A DNA stretch of 64,000 bases from Lentinula raphanica (lineage: Eukaryota > Basidiomycota > Agaricomycetes > Agaricales > Omphalotaceae), in NCBI GenBank assembly GCA_027919835.1, contig JANVFP010000018.1, forward strand, positions 744,001 through 808,000, in the 5' to 3' direction. Shown here piece after piece: positions 36,108 to 46,956 of this stretch. Under the pieces are notes generated by a model. The model did no database searches. It had not been told where the DNA came from and saw only the letters and a program-made list of their open reading frames with translations. How positions within the stretch are numbered: position 1 is the stretch's first letter; each line of letters opens with the position of its first letter. The position numbers and the translations under genes were made by a program.

Positions 36108-37281
36108 TTACATCTCGCCACATTCTGCGAATCAGTCAGTTCACCAATGAGCAGAGCAGATCCGCAGGTTGACAAGACGCGAAAACGCTCACCAGTAATT
36201 TTCACAACAAGTTTCGGTCGATTGTTGGGACCAGTGGCAACATTCTCAATTTTCCGCAATGTAAGCATACCGTCGATGACTTTTCCGAACACGACGTGCT
36301 TTCCGTCGAGGAAATCGCATTTGGCGGTGGTTATGAAGAACTAGGAGGAGGAGGAATAAATTCATTGTGAGTTCGTGCACGGAGAAAGAATTATGTCGAG
36401 CAACAAGATGCGTACTTGGCAACCGTTCGTGTTAGGACCTGAGTTTGCCTGGTTTATGGAGAACATTGAGTAAGTATGAACATTGAAGAAACCTGAACGA
36501 ACAAACCATGGATAATAACCCAGGACCAGAGTGCTTCTCTTGGAAATTCTCATCCTAGATTATGTGCATCAGTCTGTCAGTCTGTAACCCTTCCTCCGCA
36601 TATTCTTCAGGCAGACAGAACGCTGCAGCTGCGAAAGGAACACCGGTCCAAAACTCACATCAAAATACTTCTCACTCTGACCTTCTTTCCTTGATTTGTC
36701 TTGACCATAGATGTTGAACGAGCCGGTTCCGTCTCCATTCAGAAAGTCTCCTCCTACAGTAGGATATCGAAGGCGGTGAAGAGTTCAGTGTGTATCGATG
36801 GCTCGGAAGAGCATATGCCAGTCACCTTGACACATGAAATTGGGTACACTGTGGTGAAGGCCCTTCATTAGCTCTTTTCAGGACTTCGATGACCAGAAGG
36901 GAGATTAACCAGCGTACACTCTGATATAGGTTCAAACATGAGCCACGCATTAATCATAAGAATCAACAAACACTCACCTATGGAAAGTAGCATTCTTGTA
37001 TCCTTGTGGTCGTGAGTTGATCCTACAGTCAATCAACCATCAACACTCCATCTACTTCGAAAGACTATCTGTGCATACCGACATTCGCCTGTACACAACT
37101 GTCTAAAGTTCTCTGCTGTTCTAAATGAAGAGAACGCGTGTAAGTTGAAACCAACGCTGAATTAGGACGAATTCCCTTACTTGGGTACTATGTCGCTAAA
37201 AAGCTCCATCTTCAGACGTCCTGCAGGCGTCTCACCGATGCTAATGTCCATGAAGACGACGGGTCTGGTTGTGGAAGTCAT
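36108..37281 (-). CDS. Cyclophilin-type peptidyl-prolyl cis-trans isomerase (CypA-like)
   Basis: The exons give [46 protein letters not shown], the catalytic region [37 protein letters not shown], then [26 protein letters not shown] and [11 protein letters not shown] 60-bp intron then leads to the family ending ECGEM and TAA at 36108. This is the single-domain cytosolic cyclophilin, a proline isomerase and the target of cyclosporin A, with the R/F/M/Q active-site residues visible in HR...FMCQGGDF. Family length is about 165-175 residues. About eight introns are present. The two N-terminal ATGs are 30 bases apart; the upstream one matches the usual extra residues. Confidence 0.9.
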
Positions 37282-37585
37282 CAATGTGTTTTGAAGAGGT
37301 TGTCGTAGCTTTGAGATGGGAGTGAATGATAGTTGTGGAAGAAGCGAAAGTTCGCCGGCAATCAACAACAAATGTTTTCTCCCTCCTACGATGACCTCGA
37401 TTCTCAAAATTTCCCTATCATATACGAAAACTGCACCAGATAAACCGAGATCATCATCAAGAAGCTCCTGTGTATTTGTTCTGTTAGCTCTGTACAGGAG
37501 ATGAGCATTCTATTCCAAGAACGAGCCGGAGGCTTTTCTTCAAGAGGGCTTCTTTGGGTTTACAACAGCGCACACCCGCACAACG

Positions 37586-37825
37586 ATGGGGCAGCTCGTA
37601 TTGATCAAGCTCGCCTGGTGTACGATTGCTTGGCTCTCGTTCAAAAATCTCCAAGTATTTCCGCTATCGAGATCCGGACCAAGCTTGGGAGACTCAGTGT
37701 CGGGTCGGCGAAACTCAAGATGGACCAGTATCCCGTACCAGCTCCCCGAGGAATATGAGACTCTACCGCTCGACTTTCACGACCGTTTGAATAGAGTTTG
37801 TGCTGCACAAAGCCAAAACATTTGA
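37586..37825 (+). CDS. Possible small membrane protein (unrecognised)
   Basis: A 79-residue ORF begins MGQLVLIKLAWCTIAWLSFK with one membrane-spanning segment. It contains LPEEYETLPLDFHDRLNRV and stops just upstream of the peptide-gene family. The layout (short N-terminus, one membrane helix, then a soluble part) faintly recalls the start of UstYa/DUF3328 proteins, but the catalytic histidine motifs are absent. It may be a fragment or chance. Confidence 0.25.
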   Translation: MGQLVLIKLAWCTIAWLSFKNLQVFPLSRSGPSLGDSVSGRRNSRWTSIPYQLPEEYETLPLDFHDRLNRVCAAQSQNI

Positions 37826-37892
37826 ACTCTACACGATCCACCTCACCACAATACTCGGAACTGCTGACCTACTCGCCATCGACTCTGCCGCA

Positions 37893-38098
37893 ATGATATT
37901 CTTCGTCTCTTCATCAAAACCCATCGTCTCCGTGTACTTAGTAGCGGCTACGGCGTCGGCTGCATCTGTCCATGTTTGCTCAAGTTTCAAGATATTTCGG
38001 CTGATCCTAACCCACCTCCCTCCTCGATGGCAATGGCCACCGAACCGGAGTTTTCTCTGAGGTCACTGCATCTGCAGCATCACGATGCAATCATGATG
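37893..38098 (+). pseudogene. Decayed copy 1 of the small secreted peptide family
   Basis: It begins MIFFVSSSKPIVSVYLVAAT, like the two intact copies downstream, and shares their upstream context (gactctgccgcaATG against gactctaccacaATG). The donor after the signal-peptide exon has changed from gtaagt to atgttt, the acceptor is gone, and most of the second exon is deleted, leaving only traces of 'accgaacc' and 'ggagtttt'. No product of the family form can be made, although a short unspliced ORF remains. Confidence 0.6.
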
Positions 38099-38310
38099 TA
38101 AGTGTTCTTGAACCTCCATTGAGTCCATAAAGTCGATGGTGTTTGATACGTGAAACAGATAGATAGGTGACAGATGGATTCATCATCCAACAAACAAACC
38201 ATATAGCATCCCGTTCGAAGTAATATGAAAAGAATCAAACTTCTACCGTTTGAGGAGAACGAACAGAGTCCTGGTTGATAGATGAGCAGGTATGTATATA
38301 CATTCTGCTG

Positions 38311-38318
38311 TATAAAAG
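38311..38318 (+). promoter_or_regulatory. TATA box of peptide gene copy 2
   Basis: TATAAAAG 60 bp upstream of the ATG at 38371. The flanking 200 bp, including 'tcaaacttctaccg', is shared with the promoter of copy 3. Confidence 0.6.
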
Positions 38319-38370
38319 CCAACCAAGCATATACGATCGGTCTCATCAACCCATCGTTGACTCTACCACA

Positions 38371-38600
38371 ATGAACTTCTTCACTTTGCCCAAACTCATG
38401 GTCTCCATGTACTTGGTAGTAGCTACAGCTGCATCTGTCTGTAAGTGCGAATGATGAACTTTCAGCTCGCTTCTGCTGCTGACCACCCCTTCCTCCGTGC
38501 TGCCACGCCAGTGACTGAACCTCCGGCGGTACCGACTGCTGCAACCGTGACGGAGTTTCCGCCGAGTACACTCTCGAGTGTGACCTGTCTCGTATGCTGA
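38371..38600 (+). CDS. Small secreted peptide, tandem family copy 2
   Basis: Two exons (38371-38440 and 38512-38600) encode 52 residues. Exon one is a signal peptide, MNFFTLPKLMVSMYLVVATA. Exon two gives the short mature part, TEPPAVPTAATVTEFPPSTL then SSVTCLVC-stop. The intron (gtaagtgcg...cacgccag, 71 bp) sits at the same point and phase as in copy 3. The mature peptide is rich in Pro/Thr/Val with two cysteines at the end; the last four residues (CLVC) resemble a CaaX box. No known family recognised. Conservation of both exons, the splice sites and the TATA promoter between copies shows that it is a real gene. Function unknown; a secreted or prenylated signal peptide is speculation. Confidence 0.65.
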
Positions 38601-39501
38601 GTGGCAAAGGAACTTGAAGGACAAAGGTATGTATTTACATTGTGTTGTCGATAAATTCCAGACCAATTCGATGCAAACACAGTATACTGAGTCGCAGCAG
38701 TACTTTTAGCCTTGGATTGATGGGAAACAAGGAATTGGAAAGACTGAACGTACAATCGTTCGGGTCGACCTAATACACAATGTTATAAAGCTTGTATCGT
38801 CAACAACAATCTTGAGTTTCACTGCCTCTTAAAAATTTGGCCAGTCGTCACACGGGGTTCAACAGGGATTACCTGGAACATGCCTTTGGTCTGAGAGGCA
38901 TTGCATTCGGACTTCGTATTCACTCCAGAAACACTGATACTGACCATTTTGCAAGTGAGGCGGCTTGTCATTCGGGCTTCCCGCAATATCTTCGGAATTG
39001 AAGACCACCTGCGTATCAAGGAATTAGGGGGGCACGAATCATAATATGCCTTAATGTTCGTCCAAATATCCATATACTATATTTTGAGTCGAGAAACAAG
39101 ACCTCCTTGCCGAATACTTACATATGTTTGACATGTCCCTTCCTCGTAGCAACTTGTATGTTGTAGTTACAAATCCACGATATACAACGACTAAACATGA
39201 CGGTACTTAATACCCTGAGCCTTGGGTTGATGAGAAGCAGGGAATCGGGATGGCTGAATATACCTCGTTCAAGCAGAACCCGTTACACTATTTGTGTTCT
39301 AACTTCTGCCTACCGAGATGATGTTAGACCTGAAACAAACAGTTAAACGGTGACAGATGAATCCAACGCACCATACAAGACCATACAGTCTACATATAGT
39401 ATCCCGTACCGAATGATATGAAAGAGTTCAAACTTCTACCGCTTGAGCTCAACGAAGAGAGACCTACGTGAAGGTTTAGTAGGCATATAGAGTCTGTGCT
39501 C

Positions 39502-39509
39502 TATAAAAA
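39502..39509 (+). promoter_or_regulatory. TATA box of peptide gene copy 3
   Basis: TATAAAAA (ctcTATAAAAAcc) about 80 bp upstream of the ATG at 39582, within promoter sequence duplicated from copy 2. Confidence 0.6.
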
Positions 39510-39581
39510 CCAAACCAACCACTGTACACGACCAGACTCCAGACCCATCCTCATCACAAACCCACCGTTGACCCCACCACA

Positions 39582-39806
39582 ATGAACTTCTTCTCATTCC
39601 CCAAACTCATCATCTCCGTATACTTAATAGCGACCACAGCTGCATTTGTTCGTAAGTACCATATTCTCATATTTTCTTTGCTGTTATTGACCTACCTTAT
39701 ACCGCCGCTAGTGACCGAGCCTCCAGTAGAACCAACTGCAGTAACCGTGACGGAGTTTCCTCCGAGTACACTCACACCTGTGACCTGTATCCTGGAGTCA
39801 TGCTGA
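39582..39806 (+). CDS. Small secreted peptide, tandem family copy 3
   Basis: Two exons (39582-39651 and 39712-39806) encode 54 residues: signal peptide MNFFSFPKLIISVYLIATTA, then TEPPVEPTAVTVTEFPPSTL and TPVTCILESC-stop. The core TEFPPSTL is identical to copy 2. The terminal CILESC is two codons longer than CLVC in copy 2 and no longer looks like a CaaX box. The 3' flank also resembles that of copy 2, so a unit of about 1.2 kb was duplicated, promoter included. A further 3'-flank-like trace near 39219 suggests another lost copy. Confidence 0.65.
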   Translation: MNFFSFPKLIISVYLIATTAAFVRKYHILIFSLLLLTYLIPPLVTEPPVEPTAVTVTEFPPSTLTPVTCILESC

Positions 39807-40420
39807 ATGGCAAGAGCTTGAAGGCGAAGGTATAGTTGGCGAGTTTCAGCACCACAAATCGATACTATCTAAGGATGCTGAATCACACTTAGTACCTTTG
39901 ACCTCGAGTCTGTGCCAATAAACAAGGACTCATTAAGATGGCTTGTTACCTCGTTTGCCAATATAAACCGTTACAGTTATGTTTTGTAAAGGCTTGTACC
40001 GTCTCACAGAATGTACAGAATGATTTCACTGCAAATTTTGTCAGTCATTGAGCAGTTCGGGTAGTATGCGAGCCACTGGGAGCACTGACCATTTTTGTTC
40101 CGACTCCGCATAGCTTCGAACGTTTGGGTTGCCAGTGTAAGAAACCTGTTTCGCTCGCCACGACAGAGGACTAAGATAGAGAAATGGCATCCATTATCAT
40201 ATGCGATACGACGTGAAGAATTGAGCAAGCCCCAATGTTCGTGAAGGGATTCATGTACCAAAGATAAACCAAAAAATACAACAAACAAATAAACCAACAG
40301 AATCCTCACAAAGTTCGTACCGTACACCAAACCAATACCAGAGATGCCGTGAGTGTTCGAGAGACACGAAGATAACGACTCTATATGTATACTTATCGCA
40401 GTGTCGGTCGTTTTATCCGT
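39807..40420. other. Intergenic, duplicated 3' flank
   Basis: It holds the 3' flank of peptide copy 3 and the 3' end of the Nudix gene. No gene seen; the open frames are low-quality. Confidence 0.45.
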
Positions 40421-41989
40421 CTATGATAGGAAGATCCACCATCCTGTGAACGCCAGTCCGAATAGGATACCGAGTGCCCTCGCGACGATCACGACGACCA
40501 ACGCTTTTCGGATCGCAGCGTAGAATGTACTCAGAGCTTGTCCAGACCAGTTGATCCTGTCAAAGACACGACGGTTGGAATCAAAAGGACGAGCATATAC
40601 TCAACAGAGACAACTCACCGTCGATCATTGACACCTCCGGACCTGATACTAGTTTCCCATCCACGGACAATTTCACGATAACGTTTCCCGAATACCCTGT
40701 CGAGCGCATAGTTAGGATAGGGATTGGTAACGCGGCAAGACATATATAGAACAGTCAAAAATAAAACACACCATATCCAAAAATTCACATCGGGATACGA
40801 AAATCGAGGGAAGACAGAGGCCAAGCTCGGCGCAACAACTTCCATCCTGAGACCTTCCGGTGTCCCATGATATGGCAATTGCATAACCGACGATGAAAAG
40901 GGGGATGAGGCGCGGGAACTTGTTCCTTTGGAGTCAGCTTTGATGTCAAGTTTTGCAGAATTAGGAAGAGGCATTATCATATATGACATCAAGTCCAGTG
41001 TCATGCCGAGTGAAAGTCCCCAAAGTTTGAAAACTTGAGGTCCTTCGTTGCTTGAGGCTGGTGTTGGTGGGAGGGATGAACACGGGTGGACGATGATAGC
41101 CGGAAACTCCATGCTTCCGACAAGAGCGCGTACGAGGAGTTTGAGGGCAAATGAATGTTTTGGGGCTAGGCGAGAGGCAGTATCCACAGTGACTTGTGAC
41201 CATTGGGGCGGCGCCACAGGCGAAACGAGAGTCTCCAAAGGGACCCAGTATAGAGTTGTGGAGGGGATAGGATCTGGTGCGGGAGCATTTGGGGTGACTT
41301 GTAAAAAGACAAAAGGTGAAAGGATCATGAGAAGTCGTTTCCCAAGCGATGTAGTAATTTCGCGGTCATCAAGTTGTCCAATGCACATGTAATCTTTTTC
41401 TGCGAGGTCGATACCGATCTCTTCCCAAGTTTGTCGGAGAGCTAAAGGATATAGAATAGAGATGAGCGATTGACGACCATGAGGAAAGGTAAAAACCGCA
41501 CCTGTGTACATACCACCTTCATCATCAGGTTCTGTTCGACCACCTGGGAATGCTACATGGACTTCGTTACGGTGTGTTCTAGGCTGTGAGTGTGCAGCTT
41601 CTTCAGGCAATGGCGTGTCTCTTTTCAAGAACAATAACTCTGCACGAGCATTCGGGTCTTTCACCCAGTCGAGTTCGAAAAACTCGGATAGGGTGGGTTG
41701 TGTAGACAGAGTGGTTGGTTGGGCATGAGGAGAAGGTACGACACGGATAAGAATAGCGACTGCTGCTCTTCTTGGCTCTATGCACGCAAATAAGTTATAA
41801 GAAAAAGAGTTATTGACGAAGAAGATGAGACTGAACGTACGGGTAGGTGGAGAGGCAATGACACGGGGAGGAGTTGTCCGGATACGATGAAGAGCTTTGG
41901 AGAGAAGAGGAACGACGGCGAAAGGTTTCTCTGTGTAAAGAGAATGTTAGAGAAGGATAGGAGAATGAATGGAGAAGCATACCTGACAT
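40421..41989 (-). CDS. Nudix hydrolase, CoA-diphosphatase (Pcd1/NUDT7)-like, with C-terminal membrane tail
   Basis: It starts MSEKPFAVVPLLSKALHRIR. Exons continue RRAAVAILIRVVPSPHAQP, FELDWVKDPNARAELLFLKR and the Nudix box split by an intron: HVAFPGGRTEPDDEGGMYTA then LRQTWEEIGIDL. This is the layout of coenzyme A pyrophosphatases (UPF0035-type), which cut CoA and its esters to phosphopantetheines and 3',5'-ADP. The box has RQ in place of the usual RE. After the catalytic half the protein has a second domain and hydrophobic segments VNFWIWCVLFLTVLYMS and, in a further exon, LVVVIVARALGILFGLAFTG, ending WWIFLS at 40421. A reading that ends at NDRR (40615) misses this last exon, which a good donor and acceptor join. 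Confidence 0.82.
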
Positions 41990-42358
41990 GATGACCGTCG
42001 CAGTTCAAAAGGCGGTTTCTTATACCATTTCTTGGGGAAGACGGCTTTTTTGGGGAATAAATTCCACGCTCCGTTCCTTCCGTCTTCCGATTTCTTCTAT
42101 AATCACAAAAATGTTATCTGTTCATCTTCAAAGAGCTCTAGACATTTTGTATCTTCTCTATTCCGTCCTTGACCGTTCCAGAGCCCAGAATGGACCAGGA
42201 TTGGACTGGACAGTCTGAGTAGGTCTGAGTCTACAAATAATCGTGACTTTGAATGATGGCGTCACGCGTCTCGCACAACTTTGAACTTGCTGCTGCACTA
42301 AGGTTCTTGAAAGCAGACAATTGATTTGTCTCCGACTAATGAAGCAACAAGATGCCTA
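41990..42358. other. Intergenic spacer
   Basis: About 370 bp upstream of the Nudix start and downstream of the SET gene stop. Likely promoter of the Nudix gene; nothing specific seen. Confidence 0.4.
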
Positions 42359-44381
42359 CTATTTCTTATTTCGCATCGTCTTTTTCATCGCATACGCAGT
42401 CGCCTTATGATTGTTCTCTGCATTCACCCTCAACTTCCACAACTGATGCTTCGTATACCTCTCCATCCTCCCATAGTCCTTCCCAGACTCCGGCCCAAAC
42501 TTACACACTTCCCATATCCCCAGCTTCTTTCCCCACCTCATCGCTTTCTGCGCATCTCCCAAAGCCACATAACAAAGCATGATCTGCGTCAAACAATCCT
42601 GATAGTACGTCGAATTCTCCAAACCGTCATCCTCTAAAAGTGTTATTTGGACCAACGCGCGTTTGATGATGTGGTCTGAGGGAAGAGTGACATCTCTGAT
42701 CCAGTCAGCAAAATCGTCCGAAGTGGGTATGCCCTTGAGGAACTGTTTACGACGCATGTCTCCGATCTTGGGATTCTTGCAGGTTGGGCAGGAGCATTTG
42801 ATGTCGAAGAGGCTGAGCTGTTTCTGACGCACGGCGTAGGGCTCGAGTGGGTTGATGAATGTGACAGTGAGCTCTTCGTCTCTCGCAATTTTCCGTGAGG
42901 CGCGCAGCTGCATCGAGAACGAGGCCATGTCCCAGTATCGCTCGACATTGGGTCGGCAGCTAGATTCGAAGCTACATGAGTTTGACGAAGGAGCGTGAAG
43001 AGAGAGACCATACCTATGATTCATCTGGGATAATACGAGACAAACCCCAGTATATGCGCCATCTTTGTCCTCCAATCCTGCACCAGAGCATGAGAAGAGA
43101 TCCGAAAACATTCGTCAGAATAGGCTTACCAGGATCCGCCAGCCCAACAATCTCAAACCCATTGGTCTTCACAATCCCGTTTATACTCTTCTTCCCATCG
43201 TTCGCCCGAATATCCCTCAACTCCCAGAATTTCGCCTGGTCTTCCTCCGACAACCTTCCAAACACAGTCTCAAGAGACTTCTGCCATTGTTTCATCACGA
43301 GGTCTCTTTGCTCATGGGCACTCAAAGTAGAGAGCGTCTGAGAGAAGATTTCCCCGACCCTCATCATCGCTGGTACGACGAGCACCGGTCGTTCGGACAA
43401 GATAAGATCACCCATGTTCAACTCCGATTTAGCATAAAGCCCAGGAAGTGGCTGCGTCGCGGGTGCTTTCGATTTGGTTTCCTTTCCAACGCGATATTTG
43501 ACACGAGCGGGCTGAGCAAGCGGCTGAGGAAACGAAGGGGTTTGCAGGATTTGCTGTTTCATTAGCCCGGTAATAAGACATTCAGCCCAGCCATCCGGGT
43601 TTGTTTCGCGCGTAACGTTCGTGAGCTGGGCGGGTTGAGTGGTACAGATCAATTCGTGCGGTTCATACTCGAGCATATCACTGGGCGCATCTTCGATCAG
43701 CTGATTGAGAGTCCAGCTGGTTTGCCCTGTGGCAAAAAACGCGTTAGCATTAATGGGGTCCATTTCACTGATGCAGCTCGATAAGAGATAAACACGAACC
43801 AGGACACGCTGGATCAGGACCCAGATGATGGAGAATTCTTTGGTCCTCCTTAAAATCCTCAGGTCGATAGGTCTTCTCAAGTTCGACGGTTGTTGACGCA
43901 TCATTTCCTAGTGAACGATATGTCAAACTTCAAGGAGCGAGCATTCTAGGATTATTATGGAGTGGGATGTACCTTTGTTGACCTCTTTATCGCTAGACAC
44001 TGGACTGGTCACTGAGCTGTCCACCGACTCTGCTGTAGTCGAGGAAGTTCGAGACGGCGGAGCCGGCAGGGGTGTATCATCCGCGATTTTTAACGAGCGT
44101 GCGGCCGAGTCTTGGGTAGGCTTCTCCTCATCGTGGACAGCAGATTGAGAAGAGGGAGGCGGCAAGGGTGCATCATCCGCTACTGGCGCAGGACTCTGTC
44201 CGGGAGGATTTCGCGTCGATGCAGTCTCTTCATCTTTTGCCACTGAGGTAGTCACAGGAGGCGACGAAGGCGATGACTTGGGAGGTACATCATTCGCCAC
44301 TTGCACAGGACGCGTAGGAGGAGGATTGTCTAGCGATATAGCCCGCTTGCCTTTCGCGCTATTGAGCATTCCTCGCTTCAT
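42359..44381 (-). CDS. SET-domain protein (SMYD-like lysine methyltransferase candidate)
   Basis: The N-terminal exon (from 44381) is a disordered Pro/Ser/Asp-rich region of about 135 residues, MKRGMLNSAKGKRAISLDN onward. It joins exons GNDASTTVELEKTYRPEDFK and ILHHLGPDPACPG, then TSWTLNQLIEDAPSDMLEYE. The split SET domain follows: LYAKSELNMGDLILSERPVL at the start, NHSCRPNVERYW (canonical NHSCxPN if the acceptor at ...gaatctag is used), then LRASRKIARDEELTVTFINP and post-SET cysteines CSCPTC. SET proteins transfer methyl groups from S-adenosylmethionine to lysines. I see no MYND zinc finger, so 'SMYD-like' refers only to the SET arrangement. Histone or other substrate unknown. About six introns. 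Confidence 0.82.
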
Positions 44382-46476
44382 GATCGATGATGGTGATGGT
44401 GGTGGTTGTGTTTAGTAGAGTTCGAGATTTGGAGTGGCCCAAGATCCAATTGTCAAATTTAAGAAGCACGGCTGGAGTACATAAGCAGATCATTAATCAG
44501 TTTCTTATGAGTACAAAGGAAAAGAAAGGACCTACAAAGCAACATCGTGGTCTTTGCTCGTAACCGTATAAGGAGAACTCCGAGAAGGAGTTTAAGCGCG
44601 CAAAAGGGAAGTCCAGACATCACGTGAGAAACGCGCTTACGCGGTCGCGACCACAACGCGACCACCATACCACGATATACTCCCATAGCTAGTCCAAAGA
44701 TGTTATACTCTCTCCATATGGACGCCTTATCTCAAAACCTCAAGACGCATGAATCATGTTGTACCGGCGGTATGATCTGACCAAGAAATCCAATGAATTG
44801 TCCATACAGTAAAACCAAGTTACGACCTCAAGCTTTTATGATATCACAGTCTATGAATGAATTTCAATCAGATACCACAGGATACCACTAGGTCCTGCGG
44901 CAAGGATAATTCAGATGGCCATTAGAGAAGATAGGATATGAACAAGCATTCCCCATCGCGTTTAATCATTGATATCTCGAGTTATCCATTAAACTCCGTA
45001 CTACTCACTTAAAATTCTCTTGTTCAATTTTCACCAGGATCCACTCTGATCCACTAGGGACGCGCCCCCTTACTAGGTATGGTCGGGTTCACATCGGAGA
45101 TGTCATCTCTTGACCAACAAGCCACTATGTTTAGCAAAAAACGCATGCGACGTTGTTCAGATTCGGGCTGGGTTCAGAAAAGATCGTCGGAAATGTGAGG
45201 CCGATGAAATTACACACAGGATTACATCGACGAGAAGACAAGCCAAGAACGTACAAGATAGCCAAGGTCGGTACCGTGAGGGTACAGAAATATCTTGACC
45301 ACGGCGGCTCCGAGTGAGAGAATTTCCAAGATGAATCTAGACGAGGGCTCAAGTGCTCATCCGAGTTGGAGGGCTTTGGCTGGTTGGCTCGAATCATATC
45401 TTGTGTTGAAGTTAGGAATTCAGCAAAGTGCCATCAATCCAAGAATTCCTTCTCGCCTCGGAGAACGCCTATTCTCATGTTTCCTGTGATTTGCAGAACA
45501 GATGGCAGTGAGAATATTCCACAGCTCAATCTCCTCGCACATTCCCCATTTCACTGACGCAGCCAGCATCATCAAACCCTCGGAACTCCATCGTATGCAC
45601 GTAGAACCCCCTTCGGCCGATGCTTGTGCCTCCTGCAGAAACAAGATCAACCACAGCATCACAGGCCTCCATGATGAGACGTGGATAGGCTTTCGGCCGA
45701 TAAGTATAGGATAGTGCTTCGAGCTCCTGCGCTTCCTCTATGGCGTACCCATTTGGTGCCAGTGTTCACACATGCTAAATTTTCGGATTCGACCGCGGAT
45801 AAGGATAGAGATATCCTAGAAGGGAAAGAAGTACGTACGGAAGGCGCCCCGTATCGTCAAATAAGCACTGATTGATACCCATTAACACTTGGCGGGTACA
45901 TATCGTTGATGAGTGCTAAAAAGCTGCTATGACAGATCTATAGGACAGCACTTACGGTAAAGTCTTGGACATGCGGAGCGAACAAGATGTGCTTGAGAAA
46001 ATGAGAATGGGAGCCAAGAGCGTCTTACGCAACCTGGTTGGGTTCTCTCACAGGCAAACAGCTTATTCCTTGACCTCATCGTCAGTCTTGTAAACCCATG
46101 TTCAAGGCACGAGCCCACAATAAACTGGGATCGAACGCCTCAAAGAAGGCTCGAGAGGCTTGTGAGAGGCTTTAACATAGCCCCTTTGAGTATCCGAAGA
46201 AGCTCGAGCTGTGAAAAAAGCTTTGGAAGCGTGAGATGAACGGTGCATATCGGTGCAAAAATCAACTTACTTGTGTGCATGATAGATCCACGGCGGTCCC
46301 TTAAATTTTGAACAGCAGCCCGACAGCCTATAAAGGCTGCTCAATTTTCAATTTCGGACGACAGTTCAGCCTCCCTCATTCGGTCTTTGGGAATATTCCT
46401 TCGTCGCTGGTCTTTGACCATCTATTAACTCTGGTCAGTATGCGAAGGTAACCGTTCCTGTACATGAGCTGACTCT
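44382..46476. other. 2.1-kb region without a supported gene
   Basis: Only short ORFs on both strands, with no family match. An ORF pair near 45420-45710 (one strand with CASCRNKINH, the other with MEACDAVVDLVSAGGT) is open but could not be extended by splicing. It may be a gene relic. A TATA-like site at 46329 belongs to the next gene. Confidence 0.4.
46329..46334 (+). promoter_or_regulatory. TATA box upstream of small four-exon gene
   Basis: TATAAA in agccTATAAAggctgc, about 148 bp before the proposed start at 46477. A pyrimidine-rich leader and a possible 5'-UTR intron (gtcagtatg or gtaaccg to ggacag) lie between. Confidence 0.4.
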
Positions 46477-46956
46477 ATGCCATGGACAGTGAAAATCACA
46501 AGCAGTCATAATATACCGGACTTTGGACTCCGTCACGAACCGTTGCCGCCAAGAGGAGAAAATAAACAGTGAGCATACATTAAGATAATGGAGCAGGAAA
46601 TCTTACTGCAGTTTGGTAGAGACAACGAACATGAACCAAAACGCCAGAAGCCCACCACAGTCCACCGATGTTCAACACTTGGATTTGGTGAGCATCGTCT
46701 GAACACCAAGGTCATGTCCAATCGGCTGATTCTTGCAGTCCAAGCAAACGACCAATGATTCTTCACGAACATTGGTGGGGAACGAGCAACAGAAACAGGT
46801 CAGCGCGTGTTCATCGCTCTTCTGATGTTCAATTTGTTGACAACATAGATGAACAGCAAACGCAGCATCCAGCTAATCAATCTGCAATTGCTCGATTCGG
46901 CAAGCGCGTTGTGGACGGATACAACAAAAGGGCCTCGAAGACGAATGTCCCAGTAG
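46477..46956 (+). CDS. Small hypothetical protein, four exons
   Basis: Exons 46477-46568, 46612-46687, 46739-46798 and 46849-46956 join through GT-AG introns of 43, 51 and 50 bp into one open frame of 111 residues. It begins MPWTVKITSSHNIPDFGLRH and includes LPPRGENK, RSPPQSTDVQHLDL, QTTNDSSRTLVGNEQQKQ and INLQLLDSASALWTDTTKG, ending RRRMSQ. I recognise no domain; the composition is polar, with no signal peptide or membrane segment. Support comes from three successive introns of the local size keeping frame and from the upstream TATA box. The first intron is unusually short, and upstream ATGs in other frames precede the proposed start. Confidence 0.42.

Noticed and set aside
37586..37825. UstYa-type enzyme next to peptide genes, implying a ribosomal peptide pathway
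   Set aside because: The ORF has a membrane helix but no UstYa catalytic histidine motifs, and the peptides lack repeated cores. The resemblance is too weak.
45420..45714. Overlapping ORFs with CASCRNKINH on one strand and MEACDAVVDLVSAGGT on the other
   Set aside because: No splice path extends either frame and no family is recognised. Possible relic only.
46110..46140. tRNA T-loop-like sequence on the minus strand (gttcgatccc)
   Set aside because: No cloverleaf could be built around it.
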